A model generated the notes under the pieces. The model was not told the origin of the DNA. It saw only the letters and a list, made by a program, of their open reading frames with translations, and did not search any database. Below, in pieces: positions 57,457-64,000 of a DNA stretch of 64,000 nt (within the stretch, counting starts at the first letter, position 1; every line of letters starts with the position of its first letter). The stretch is from Synechococcales cyanobacterium C42_A2020_086 (lineage in GTDB: Bacteria; Cyanobacteriota; Cyanobacteriia; Elainellales; Elainellaceae): the NCBI GenBank assembly GCA_015272325.1, contig JACYLU010000015.1:1-64000 (forward strand), read 5' to 3'. A program made the position numbers and the translations under genes.

Positions 57457-58626
57457 CTATCGCCGGCGGATTTTGCTGACCATTTTGCGCGAGAACCGCA
57501 GATTTAGGTCCATTTGCTCTGCCCATTCTTGCAGGATTTTGAAGAAAGCCTGGCGATCTTCCGCTTTCAAGACAGCGACTTGGTCGGCCGTTTCAATTAC
57601 GTAAGGGTAGCCGCCGCCAATAATCACCTCGCCGCGCACCCAATCTAGCACTCGTTCTAGCAGTCCCGCTTCATACATCCATAGCGGCATCTCCAGCCGA
57701 GCTGGGTAGCTGTCGCGGTTGGCTTTCAGATAGGTAAAGGCAATCTGGTGGCGTTCGTCTTCGTAATCGCTGAGAATGCCAGATCGCTGGCAGAGAAACA
57801 GCGGCGTCCGATCGCCCCACTCCATGAATTTGTTCAGCAACTGAGCGTCGTGCAGCGACTGCGACTCGGGCAGCTCGAAGAGTTGCTGCAGCATTGTCGT
57901 TAGGTCTTGGGCGTAGGAGGTGTCGATGTAGGCGACGAGCGGCACCCGATATTGGCGGCTAGTTTTCAGCAGATCCAGCAAACATTCGATGTAAAATTGG
58001 CGGCTTTTGGCTTCAAAGGCTTCGGCAAAGGTGGCGACAAGGGAACCATCCAGAAACACCAGGCAATCCTGTGCACGGGCATGGGCTTTGATATAGTCGA
58101 TCAGGCGCTCAATCTCCATCTGAAAGCGGCGCATGTTCACCCGTCGATCCACCGGCTCGCCGCTGTTGCCGACTTGCAGATCGCTTGGCGTCATCACATC
58201 CAGACAGATATCTTTTTCGTATTCGCCGGTCGGCAAATGGGGATTCTCGAACCAGCCCACCTGCACCAGCGCAATTGGAAGCGATAGATCTTTACCGGGA
58301 TAGATCTGCGACCCATCCACTGCAAAGGTAGTAATGCCCGTTAGCCGCTGCCGCACCCAGGCCAGGCTCTGCTCACGGCTCTGCCACACCAAATGGCAGG
58401 AAATGACGCCCCGCGTTGCCTTATCGAGCGGCTCCAGCAGGCGGGCACCACACTCGGCAGGTAGAGCGTCTAGGCGTTGACGCAGCTCGGATTCTTCGCG
58501 GGGATCTAGTTTTTCCAGAACGGCCTGATAGAGCTGCAACTGGTGCCAGGTTTCCTGGTTAAAGCTGACAAAATCATCCCGCTTGGTGTTTAGAATTTCA
58601 TGAATTTGTGACGGCTTGAGGGGCAT
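57457..58626 (-). CDS. nurA: NurA-domain nuclease
   Basis: A 389-residue protein with a NurA domain. The metal-binding Asp104 is in TTFAVDGSQIYP and Asp193 in CLVFLDGSLVATF, the two invariant motifs of this 5'-3' nuclease family. The C-terminal part has QIAFTYLKANRDSYPARLEMP and a basic tail (RKMVSKIRRR). In archaea NurA works with the HerA helicase at double-strand breaks; no herA is in the window. Cyanobacterial NurA proteins are common but little studied. The N-terminal 90 residues are helical. ATG at 58626. Confidence 0.82.
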   Translation of the reverse strand: MPLKPSQIHEILNTKRDDFVSFNQETWHQLQLYQAVLEKLDPREESELRQRLDALPAECGARLLEPLDKATRGVISCHLVWQSREQSLAWVRQRLTGITTFAVDGSQIYPGKDLSLPIALVQVGWFENPHLPTGEYEKDICLDVMTPSDLQVGNSGEPVDRRVNMRRFQMEIERLIDYIKAHARAQDCLVFLDGSLVATFAEAFEAKSRQFYIECLLDLLKTSRQYRVPLVAYIDTSYAQDLTTMLQQLFELPESQSLHDAQLLNKFMEWGDRTPLFLCQRSGILSDYEDERHQIAFTYLKANRDSYPARLEMPLWMYEAGLLERVLDWVRGEVIIGGGYPYVIETADQVAVLKAEDRQAFFKILQEWAEQMDLNLRFSRKMVSKIRRR

Positions 58627-58793
58627 AGGAACATCGGCAACAGGTACAGATTAACGATTATCGCCCATTCTCTGAGCGCAATTCATGCTTGCCCAGATTA
58701 GAAACTGGCAATTGCGCCGAGCGGTGCTTGCCCATGCTCCTGAACGGTCTTGATCGGCGAACTCTTTCTTGCTTGAACGGTTATTTTTGTGCT

Positions 58794-60995
58794 TTATTGC
58801 TGCTTTTTGTCCGACGCACCCATGCCCCAGTCGCTCCAGAGGCGGCACAGCGTTTGCACCTCGCTTTGGGGATCTGCAGCAATCATCTCCCAGGCGTACT
58901 TAATGGCTTGCTTTTCGGCATTAGTTAGCTTCCAGGACAGGGGCGGGTCGTATTTGCCGTGGGCATCGAAAAAGTACGGTCGTTGCAGCGAGGGATCAAA
59001 CTCTTTTTTCATGTGCTGAACCTGCTGAAAGGATGGAAAAGAGATCGGCACATGCTGAATGTCAACCCCCTGTTTCTGCCAACGCTGAACTAGTAGCTTG
59101 ATCGCCGCTTCGTTGCGAGCTGTTTGGGTGGAGTCGCGTACCCGAAAGAGCGCCAGTAGAGGACCGAGCAGCGCCATTCCCCAACCGCCCTGATCTGACC
59201 TGGTTTTGGTCTGGAAATCGGCTGCAGATCGAGGAAAGGCATTGATTTGCAGCAGCACAATTCGCTGAATTGGCGGTGGGGAGAACGACGCCAACCATTG
59301 GTTGAGCCATTCTACGACCGTAAACACGCCAGAATTGTCAAAATAGCCGCCGTCGGCAATGTGGTAGTTTCTGCCCGCGAAGTCGATGCTGCTGCGGCAG
59401 ATCGGCGAAATGTAGGGGAAAGTAGCAGACAGCCGCGCGGCCGTCGTGACGTGGATATCGCGATTGCCGTAGAGCGTATTGAAGTCTGTGACCCGCTGAT
59501 CGCTCTGCTGCAGAGAAACTACAAAGGTCATGGGGGAAATGAGAAAGCGGCGCCCGTCCTCCACGAGGGTGGCGTTAAACACGGGAATTGGGATCTCGCC
59601 GCGAAGGACTTGGTCGCGCCAGGTGTTCAGCGTTGCCGCTTGGTGTTGCAGTTCTCCGGTCCAGTCTACTTCCACCGCCGTGCCGCGATCGCAAAGCCGG
59701 GGAGCCAGAAACGGCAGCCCGATGAGCCGCCACAGATCGGGATAGGTCAGCCCCCAGCCCACCGCATCCAAACTATCGCCCGTGGCGCTGTCGAAAATGG
59801 CATCGAGATCCTGCAGATCCGGACAACCCTGCTGCGGATCGAATCGGTCGAGAAAATACATCGTGCCGACCGATCCTCCCGACACGGAACTGATCAGTCC
59901 AATCGCCTGGGTGAAAGAGGGCCCTAGCAAGCGCTGCAAGCCTGTCAGGACTTCTACAGTCCACCCAGCAGCCTGAATGCCGCCGCCGCTAGCGCAAACG
60001 AGTACCAGCACCTTCTCGCCGGTCTGATGCTGCAAGCGCCGGTTTAGCACGGTCGTAAAGTCTGCCAGTGCCTCTGGAAGCGGCTTCTCTAGGGGCTTCA
60101 TTTTGAAGAAGTGGTTGACGTTAAACAGAGCGTAGCTGCTGGCCGATACTCCTAAAAACAAAAACAGCGGCAGAATTCGATAAGCATCGAAGAAAAACGT
60201 CATGCCACCCAACAGTACAGTCGCACCAGCAACGAGAAACATCACGTATAGCAGGGCCGGAGCTTCAGAGCGATGGGAGCGGGGCTGGGGTTGAAACCGC
60301 CAGCCGATGAAACCGTATACTGCTAAGCCAATCCCAAAATAGGCAAGCGCCGTTAGATGTCCCGAAGCTAGCTCTCCGGTTTGGGGATCGATGTAGCCCT
60401 GGGTGTGCTGCTTGGTAAAGCGTGTGACTGCCTGAAGCAACAGCGATTGCAGCGGTGCATTCTCGACGAGCCAGAGCCGCATCCAGCGAGCTGCCATCAG
60501 CAGAGCCACGCTGAGGGCAATCCCCAACGCGACGCCGGTCCAGCGGGAGCGACCTCTGGGCTTTTCCCGTTCCGGATAGGTATCGCTCGAGATATCCATG
60601 CGTTCTTTAGACAGCACAATGGCGGTGATGCAAACCGGCAGCGCTAGCCCAATCGCCAGGATATACTGCCAGACCTCGGGCAACGTGGTCCAGACCGGCA
60701 CAGCAAACCGCGCCGGAGCATTGCGAACAATGATCGTCGCCACGAGCACCACGGACGTTCCCGCCATGACAGCACTGATGATCACAAAAGCCATTTGCCA
60801 CTTGCCACGCAGCACAAACAAATTGCGCAGCATAGCCCGCAACCATGTGACCGCCAGCAGAGGCAAACCCATCAATAGCAGTCCAGACAGCAGGGGAACC
60901 CGCAGGTGAAACACATAAGACCAGAAGGGATCAGGCGTATTGAGCCACAGCCCTAGCGCCAGCAGCAGCACGCCCAGCCAAATTGCAAGTTTCAT
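58794..60995 (-). CDS. Membrane-anchored patatin-like phospholipase
   Basis: A 733-residue protein with about eight hydrophobic helices in residues 1-295 and a patatin domain from about 325 to 690. The oxyanion loop is CASGGGIQAAGW (334-345), the nucleophile Ser372 is in SSVSGGSVGTMY, and the catalytic Asp is in IADGGYFDNSGVF (near 547). The serine/aspartate dyad implies acyl hydrolase activity on lipids at the membrane. A membrane region of this size fused to a patatin domain is unusual compared with the small soluble bacterial patatins. The gene is on its own; nurA ends upstream with a 167-base gap on the same strand. Function unknown. Confidence 0.83.
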   Translation of the reverse strand: MKLAIWLGVLLLALGLWLNTPDPFWSYVFHLRVPLLSGLLLMGLPLLAVTWLRAMLRNLFVLRGKWQMAFVIISAVMAGTSVVLVATIIVRNAPARFAVPVWTTLPEVWQYILAIGLALPVCITAIVLSKERMDISSDTYPEREKPRGRSRWTGVALGIALSVALLMAARWMRLWLVENAPLQSLLLQAVTRFTKQHTQGYIDPQTGELASGHLTALAYFGIGLAVYGFIGWRFQPQPRSHRSEAPALLYVMFLVAGATVLLGGMTFFFDAYRILPLFLFLGVSASSYALFNVNHFFKMKPLEKPLPEALADFTTVLNRRLQHQTGEKVLVLVCASGGGIQAAGWTVEVLTGLQRLLGPSFTQAIGLISSVSGGSVGTMYFLDRFDPQQGCPDLQDLDAIFDSATGDSLDAVGWGLTYPDLWRLIGLPFLAPRLCDRGTAVEVDWTGELQHQAATLNTWRDQVLRGEIPIPVFNATLVEDGRRFLISPMTFVVSLQQSDQRVTDFNTLYGNRDIHVTTAARLSATFPYISPICRSSIDFAGRNYHIADGGYFDNSGVFTVVEWLNQWLASFSPPPIQRIVLLQINAFPRSAADFQTKTRSDQGGWGMALLGPLLALFRVRDSTQTARNEAAIKLLVQRWQKQGVDIQHVPISFPSFQQVQHMKKEFDPSLQRPYFFDAHGKYDPPLSWKLTNAEKQAIKYAWEMIAADPQSEVQTLCRLWSDWGMGASDKKQQ

Positions 60996-61302
60996 GGGTG
61001 CCTCAAAGCGTGAGATTCAATCCAGATTTCATCGTTGGTTCCTTCTTAGTCCACAACTCAGCCCTCTTTGGGAATCTCTCACAAAAATTAAGACGATTGA
61101 GTCGCCTCTATTCCCCTCATTGACGACAAATGGCTTGACAGTGGAGTTCGTTCCCCCATTCCGCTGGATTGAGCGGCAATTTGCTCAATTTTATTAAGCT
61201 GTGTTTCATTTCGGTCAAATCTCTACAGATTCCGCAGAAAGGGCTGTAACGTCCGTGATACGATGCCTTTCGTAGCCTTAGGAGAACGTAGGAGATAAAC
61301 CT

Positions 61303-62526
61303 TTGACACTACGGGTTGCTGTTGTTGGATCGGGTCCAGCAGGTTCCTCCGCTGCTGAGACGTTAGCAAACGCTGGTATTGAAACCTATTTATTTGAGCG
61401 CAAGTTAGACAACGCCAAACCGTGTGGTGGTGCGATTCCCCTCTGCATGGTGAGCGAGTTTGACTTGCCACCCGAGATCATCGATCGCCGCGTTCGCAAG
61501 ATGAAGATGATCTCCCCCTCCAACATTGAGGTGAACATTGGGCAAACGCTGAAGGACGACGAATACATCGGCATGTGCCGCCGGGAAGTGCTCGATGGGT
61601 TTCTACGCAATCGGGCTGCCAAACTAGGCGCAAAGCTGATCAACGGCACTGTGCATGCCCTCGATCTGCCTGCTAGCTCAACGGAGCCTTACACCATCCA
61701 CTACGCCGATCATTCCGACGGCAGTGTTGAAGGTGTTGCCCGAACCCTGCAAGTTGATTTGGTAATTGGTGCCGACGGAGCCAACTCCCGTGTCGCTAAA
61801 GCGATTGACGCTGGCGATTACAACTACGCCATTGCCTTCCAAGAGCGGATCCGCCTGCCAGAAGACAAAATGGCATACTACGAAGAACTCGCCGAGATGT
61901 ATGTGGGCGACGACGTCTCCACCGACTTCTACGCCTGGGTCTTCCCGAAGTATGACCATGTGGCCGTTGGTACTGGCACCATGAAGGTGAATAAAGCCGA
62001 TATCAAGAAGCTACAGGCTGGCATCCGAGCGCGGGCAGCTAAGCGACTAGAAGGCGGCCAAATCATCAAAGTGGAAGCACACCCCATTCCCGAGCATCCC
62101 CGGCCCCGGCGAGTGGTTGGGCGAGTGGCTCTCGTCGGCGATGCGGCGGGCTATGTCACCAAGTCTTCCGGTGAAGGCATCTACTTTGCTGCCAAGTCGG
62201 GACGCATGTGCGCCGAGACGATTGTGGAACTCTCGCAGCACGGGCAGCGCATCCCCACCGAAGATGACCTGAAAGTCTACCTGAAGCGCTGGGATAAAAC
62301 CTACGGCTCGACCTACCTAGTGCTCGACTTGCTACAGCGTGTCTTCTATCGCTCGGATGCTACTCGCGAAGCCTTTGTGGAGATGTGCGCCGACGTCGAT
62401 GTGCAGAAGCTCACTTTCGACAGCTACCTCTACAAAACGGTCGTTCCCGCCAACCCGCTCGTGCAGCTCAAGATCACCGCTAAGACGATTGGTAGCTTGC
62501 TCAGAGGAAATGCTCTCGCACCTTAA
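61303..62526 (+). CDS. chlP: Geranylgeranyl reductase
   Basis: A 407-residue flavoprotein. The FAD-binding motif VAVVGSGPAGSSAAETLA (5-22) is followed by FERKLDNAKPCGGAIPLCMV, the DDEYIGMCRREVLDGFLR block, LVIGADGANSRVAKAID and VALVGDAAGYVTKSSGEGIY, all characteristic of ChlP. It reduces geranylgeranyl groups to phytyl for chlorophyll and tocopherol synthesis, with NADPH. Start is TTG at 61303 with AGGAG (61290-61294) 8 bases upstream; the next in-frame Met is far inside, so TTG is needed. A rho-independent terminator follows. Confidence 0.95.
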   Translation: MTLRVAVVGSGPAGSSAAETLANAGIETYLFERKLDNAKPCGGAIPLCMVSEFDLPPEIIDRRVRKMKMISPSNIEVNIGQTLKDDEYIGMCRREVLDGFLRNRAAKLGAKLINGTVHALDLPASSTEPYTIHYADHSDGSVEGVARTLQVDLVIGADGANSRVAKAIDAGDYNYAIAFQERIRLPEDKMAYYEELAEMYVGDDVSTDFYAWVFPKYDHVAVGTGTMKVNKADIKKLQAGIRARAAKRLEGGQIIKVEAHPIPEHPRPRRVVGRVALVGDAAGYVTKSSGEGIYFAAKSGRMCAETIVELSQHGQRIPTEDDLKVYLKRWDKTYGSTYLVLDLLQRVFYRSDATREAFVEMCADVDVQKLTFDSYLYKTVVPANPLVQLKITAKTIGSLLRGNALAP

Positions 62527-62584
62527 CCCTATGATCTAAAAGTGATCTAAGTGATCTAATGGTCTCGATTAGATCATCCTTATA

Positions 62585-62605
62585 GGCGCAGTTAGCGCCT
62601 TTTTT
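62585..62605 (+). terminator. Rho-independent terminator of chlP
   Basis: GGCGC (62585-62589), loop AGTTA, GCGCC (62595-62599), then TTTTTT (62600-62605). It lies 58 bases after the chlP stop codon. Confidence 0.88.
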
Positions 62606-62786
62606 GTGGATAACAGAGATGACGGTGCGGATTATAGGATAAACGAGAAAAGGAACATTGTCTTGAGGTTATTCAGATACATGAAATGAAATTGTTTCAG
62701 CGATAAGCCGTGAAAGCGCACATTAATAATGGAGAGATACTAAGAGCACTAATCGAGAGATACCCTTTAGATAGAGAATGAGGCGT

Positions 62787-62832
62787 AGGATAGGCATTCA
62801 GGATAGGCATTAATGGCAACATTAATGGCAAC
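62787..62832. repeat. Two neighbouring 12-bp duplications
   Basis: AGGATAGGCATT at 62787-62798 and 62800-62811; ATTAATGGCAAC at 62809-62820 and 62821-62832. The last copy contains the stop codon of the amine oxidase gene. Confidence 0.95.
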
Positions 62833-64000
62833 AGGATTTGGGAGGAGCAGGCGGCACATCGTTAGCTGGATTGAGATCAAAAAAGTTAACGGGCTTGAGC
62901 ATGAAGCCGATGTAAGACACGGGCATCACTGGCCAGTCTTCGCAGCGCGGAATATGGGTGTGATTGAAGGTGTACCAGATCACGATATCGGTATTTTCGA
63001 CCGAGTCGTTTGCTTGAGTCCATTGAGGTAGCCCCGCACCGCCAACATGTTGATTGGGGTAGTCGCCGGCTGGGAATCGCTCTGTTTCGTCGTAGGGTGT
63101 CACCCAGAGGTGCTTGGTCATATAGCCACCGCGCTGCATGACGCTGGCTTCTGGGTGGGCGAAGGGTAGAGCGTTTTCGCCAGGCATCAGCTTGTAGCCA
63201 ACCGGGTAGCCCATGCGGTTTTGCACCGAAGGATTAACGATTTTCCAGTAGCGAGCCTTAAACGGATCGATCAATCGCTGCGCCTCTTGCTCGGTTGCCA
63301 GCAGCGTGGATTTGGCGTAGAAGGCATTGCCGTAGGGATTTGTTGCTCCCAGAGGGACCGCTTCAGTATCCACTTCGTAGACCGAGTTGTTGACTCCATC
63401 GATCATCATGTCCATCCGCACACAAAACACATGCTGATGGTTAGGGGCATAGAGTTGCGGAGTCAGCTCGGTGCCGTAGGCGGGTTTTTCTCCCGGCATC
63501 ACGGCGGCTGTGGTCATCATGCCCGTCAGCTTCACTTCGTATTGAATTGTGCCATCTTGATAGAAATACCAGAAAAAACCATACTCGTAGTTGCCTACCG
63601 TGGCAATAAACGACAGCACCAGACGCCGAGATCGCCGCACCTCAACCTGATCTGTCCGCCAGTCGGTGTGCTTCCAGAGGATGCCATAGTCCTCCTCATG
63701 CATACAGATGGCGTTCTTGATCTCGAAAATCTCGCCGCGGGTGTTGGCCATCACCGCATCGAAATAGTAAATCTCGCCTAGACAATCACAGCCTAGCTTG
63801 AGCGAATTGGCCAGAGTGCCAACGCCGTATTCGCCTACATCGAAGGCATTTTTGCGAGCCTGGGTAATGTTGGTATCGCCGTAGGGCACCGTCATTTCCA
63901 CTAGGGATGCGCGATAGAAAATCGGTCGCACTCGTCCCTGATCCTCGTAGCCGACTTGGTACAGCACTAGCCCTTCTCGAGGCGTAAAGCCAATCCGCAT
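62822..64000 (-). CDS. Copper amine oxidase, C-terminal 392 residues
   Basis: The gene is cut by the right edge; the visible part is the catalytic beta-sandwich domain of a copper/topaquinone amine oxidase. Seen: RIGFTPREGLVLYQVGYED, the catalytic-base Asp in FDVGEYGVGTLANSLKLGCD, the cofactor Tyr in TVGNYEYGFFWYF (Tyr converted to topaquinone), copper ligands His-x-His in NHQHVFCVRMDM, and the third His in FNHTHIPRCEDWPVMP. It oxidises primary amines to aldehydes with release of ammonia and peroxide. The C terminus ends PPAPPKSCCH, an unusual Cys-Cys-His tail. Any signal peptide would be outside the window. Confidence 0.93.
   Translation of the reverse strand: MRIGFTPREGLVLYQVGYEDQGRVRPIFYRASLVEMTVPYGDTNITQARKNAFDVGEYGVGTLANSLKLGCDCLGEIYYFDAVMANTRGEIFEIKNAICMHEEDYGILWKHTDWRTDQVEVRRSRRLVLSFIATVGNYEYGFFWYFYQDGTIQYEVKLTGMMTTAAVMPGEKPAYGTELTPQLYAPNHQHVFCVRMDMMIDGVNNSVYEVDTEAVPLGATNPYGNAFYAKSTLLATEQEAQRLIDPFKARYWKIVNPSVQNRMGYPVGYKLMPGENALPFAHPEASVMQRGGYMTKHLWVTPYDETERFPAGDYPNQHVGGAGLPQWTQANDSVENTDIVIWYTFNHTHIPRCEDWPVMPVSYIGFMLKPVNFFDLNPANDVPPAPPKSCCH

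Noticed and set aside
59247-59927. 226-codon frame antisense to the patatin gene
   Set aside because: A shadow of the patatin coding sequence, with no motif of its own.

Overview
The window is a piece of a cyanobacterial chromosome. The evidence is direct: the first 18 codons of psbD (photosystem II D2) lie on the minus strand at the left edge, chlP (geranylgeranyl reductase) lies near the right edge, and between them are many families largely restricted to cyanobacteria (UPF0367, DUF3288, a ComFB-type protein, an ABA4-like membrane protein, a PEP-CTERM protein, CheY/hybrid regulators with Hpt and receiver domains). I cannot name the genus from sequence alone; a filamentous Leptolyngbya-like lineage is only a guess. 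There are no insertion sequences, prophage genes or CRISPR arrays, and at least eight copies of the cyanobacterial palindrome GCGATCGC are scattered through the window.

Layout. 1-7.1 kb: psbD 5' end, UPF0367, an orphan ECF-type ATPase, an NYN nuclease, tRNA-Asn with a clear promoter, a class V aminotransferase-fold enzyme, a GT-C membrane glycosyltransferase, a thioredoxin and fabG. 7.2-19.7 kb: hydantoin-racemase-like enzyme, Cache-HAMP histidine kinase, photolyase, PEP-CTERM protein, HNH nuclease with a small partner gene, metallophosphoesterase with a coiled-coil insertion, hybrid REC-PAS-kinase-REC protein and a small HTH-like protein. 19.9-26.5 kb: cysE, a Helicobacter-type malate:quinone oxidoreductase, VOC protein, a small zinc-binding protein, RMD1/DUF155 protein, a DUF3288-mgtC pair and a secreted SH3 protein. 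26.5-33.6 kb (minus strand): TPR protein, pyrG and carB in one direction, joining two steps of pyrimidine supply. 33.9-39.4 kb: sodium/solute symporter, a CheY protein and an 809-residue multi-domain regulator, then a 56-residue zinc-ribbon gene. 39.8-44.0 kb: a GT2 / NodS-like methyltransferase / PIG-L deacetylase / acyl-CoA dehydrogenase cluster, the best candidate here for an uncharacterised pathway. 44.1-64 kb: trpD, glgA, ComFB-type gene, UPF0182 membrane protein, gamma-glutamyltransferase, glutamine amidotransferase, TonB-like protein, ABA4-like protein, membrane C39-like peptidase, cytochrome c6-like protein, NurA nuclease, membrane patatin phospholipase, chlP and a copper amine oxidase cut by the right edge.

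Two features stand out at the whole-window scale. First, the four-gene cluster at 39.8-44.0 kb contains enzyme types (glycosyl transfer, N-deacetylation, SAM-dependent methylation, acyl-CoA chemistry) that resemble, by function only, the steps used to build Nod-factor-like lipo-oligosaccharides; the product is unknown. Second, almost every longer intergenic region contains a short perfect or near-perfect tandem duplication of 10-25 bases, each locus with its own unit. This looks like a mutational habit of the genome rather than one repeat family.
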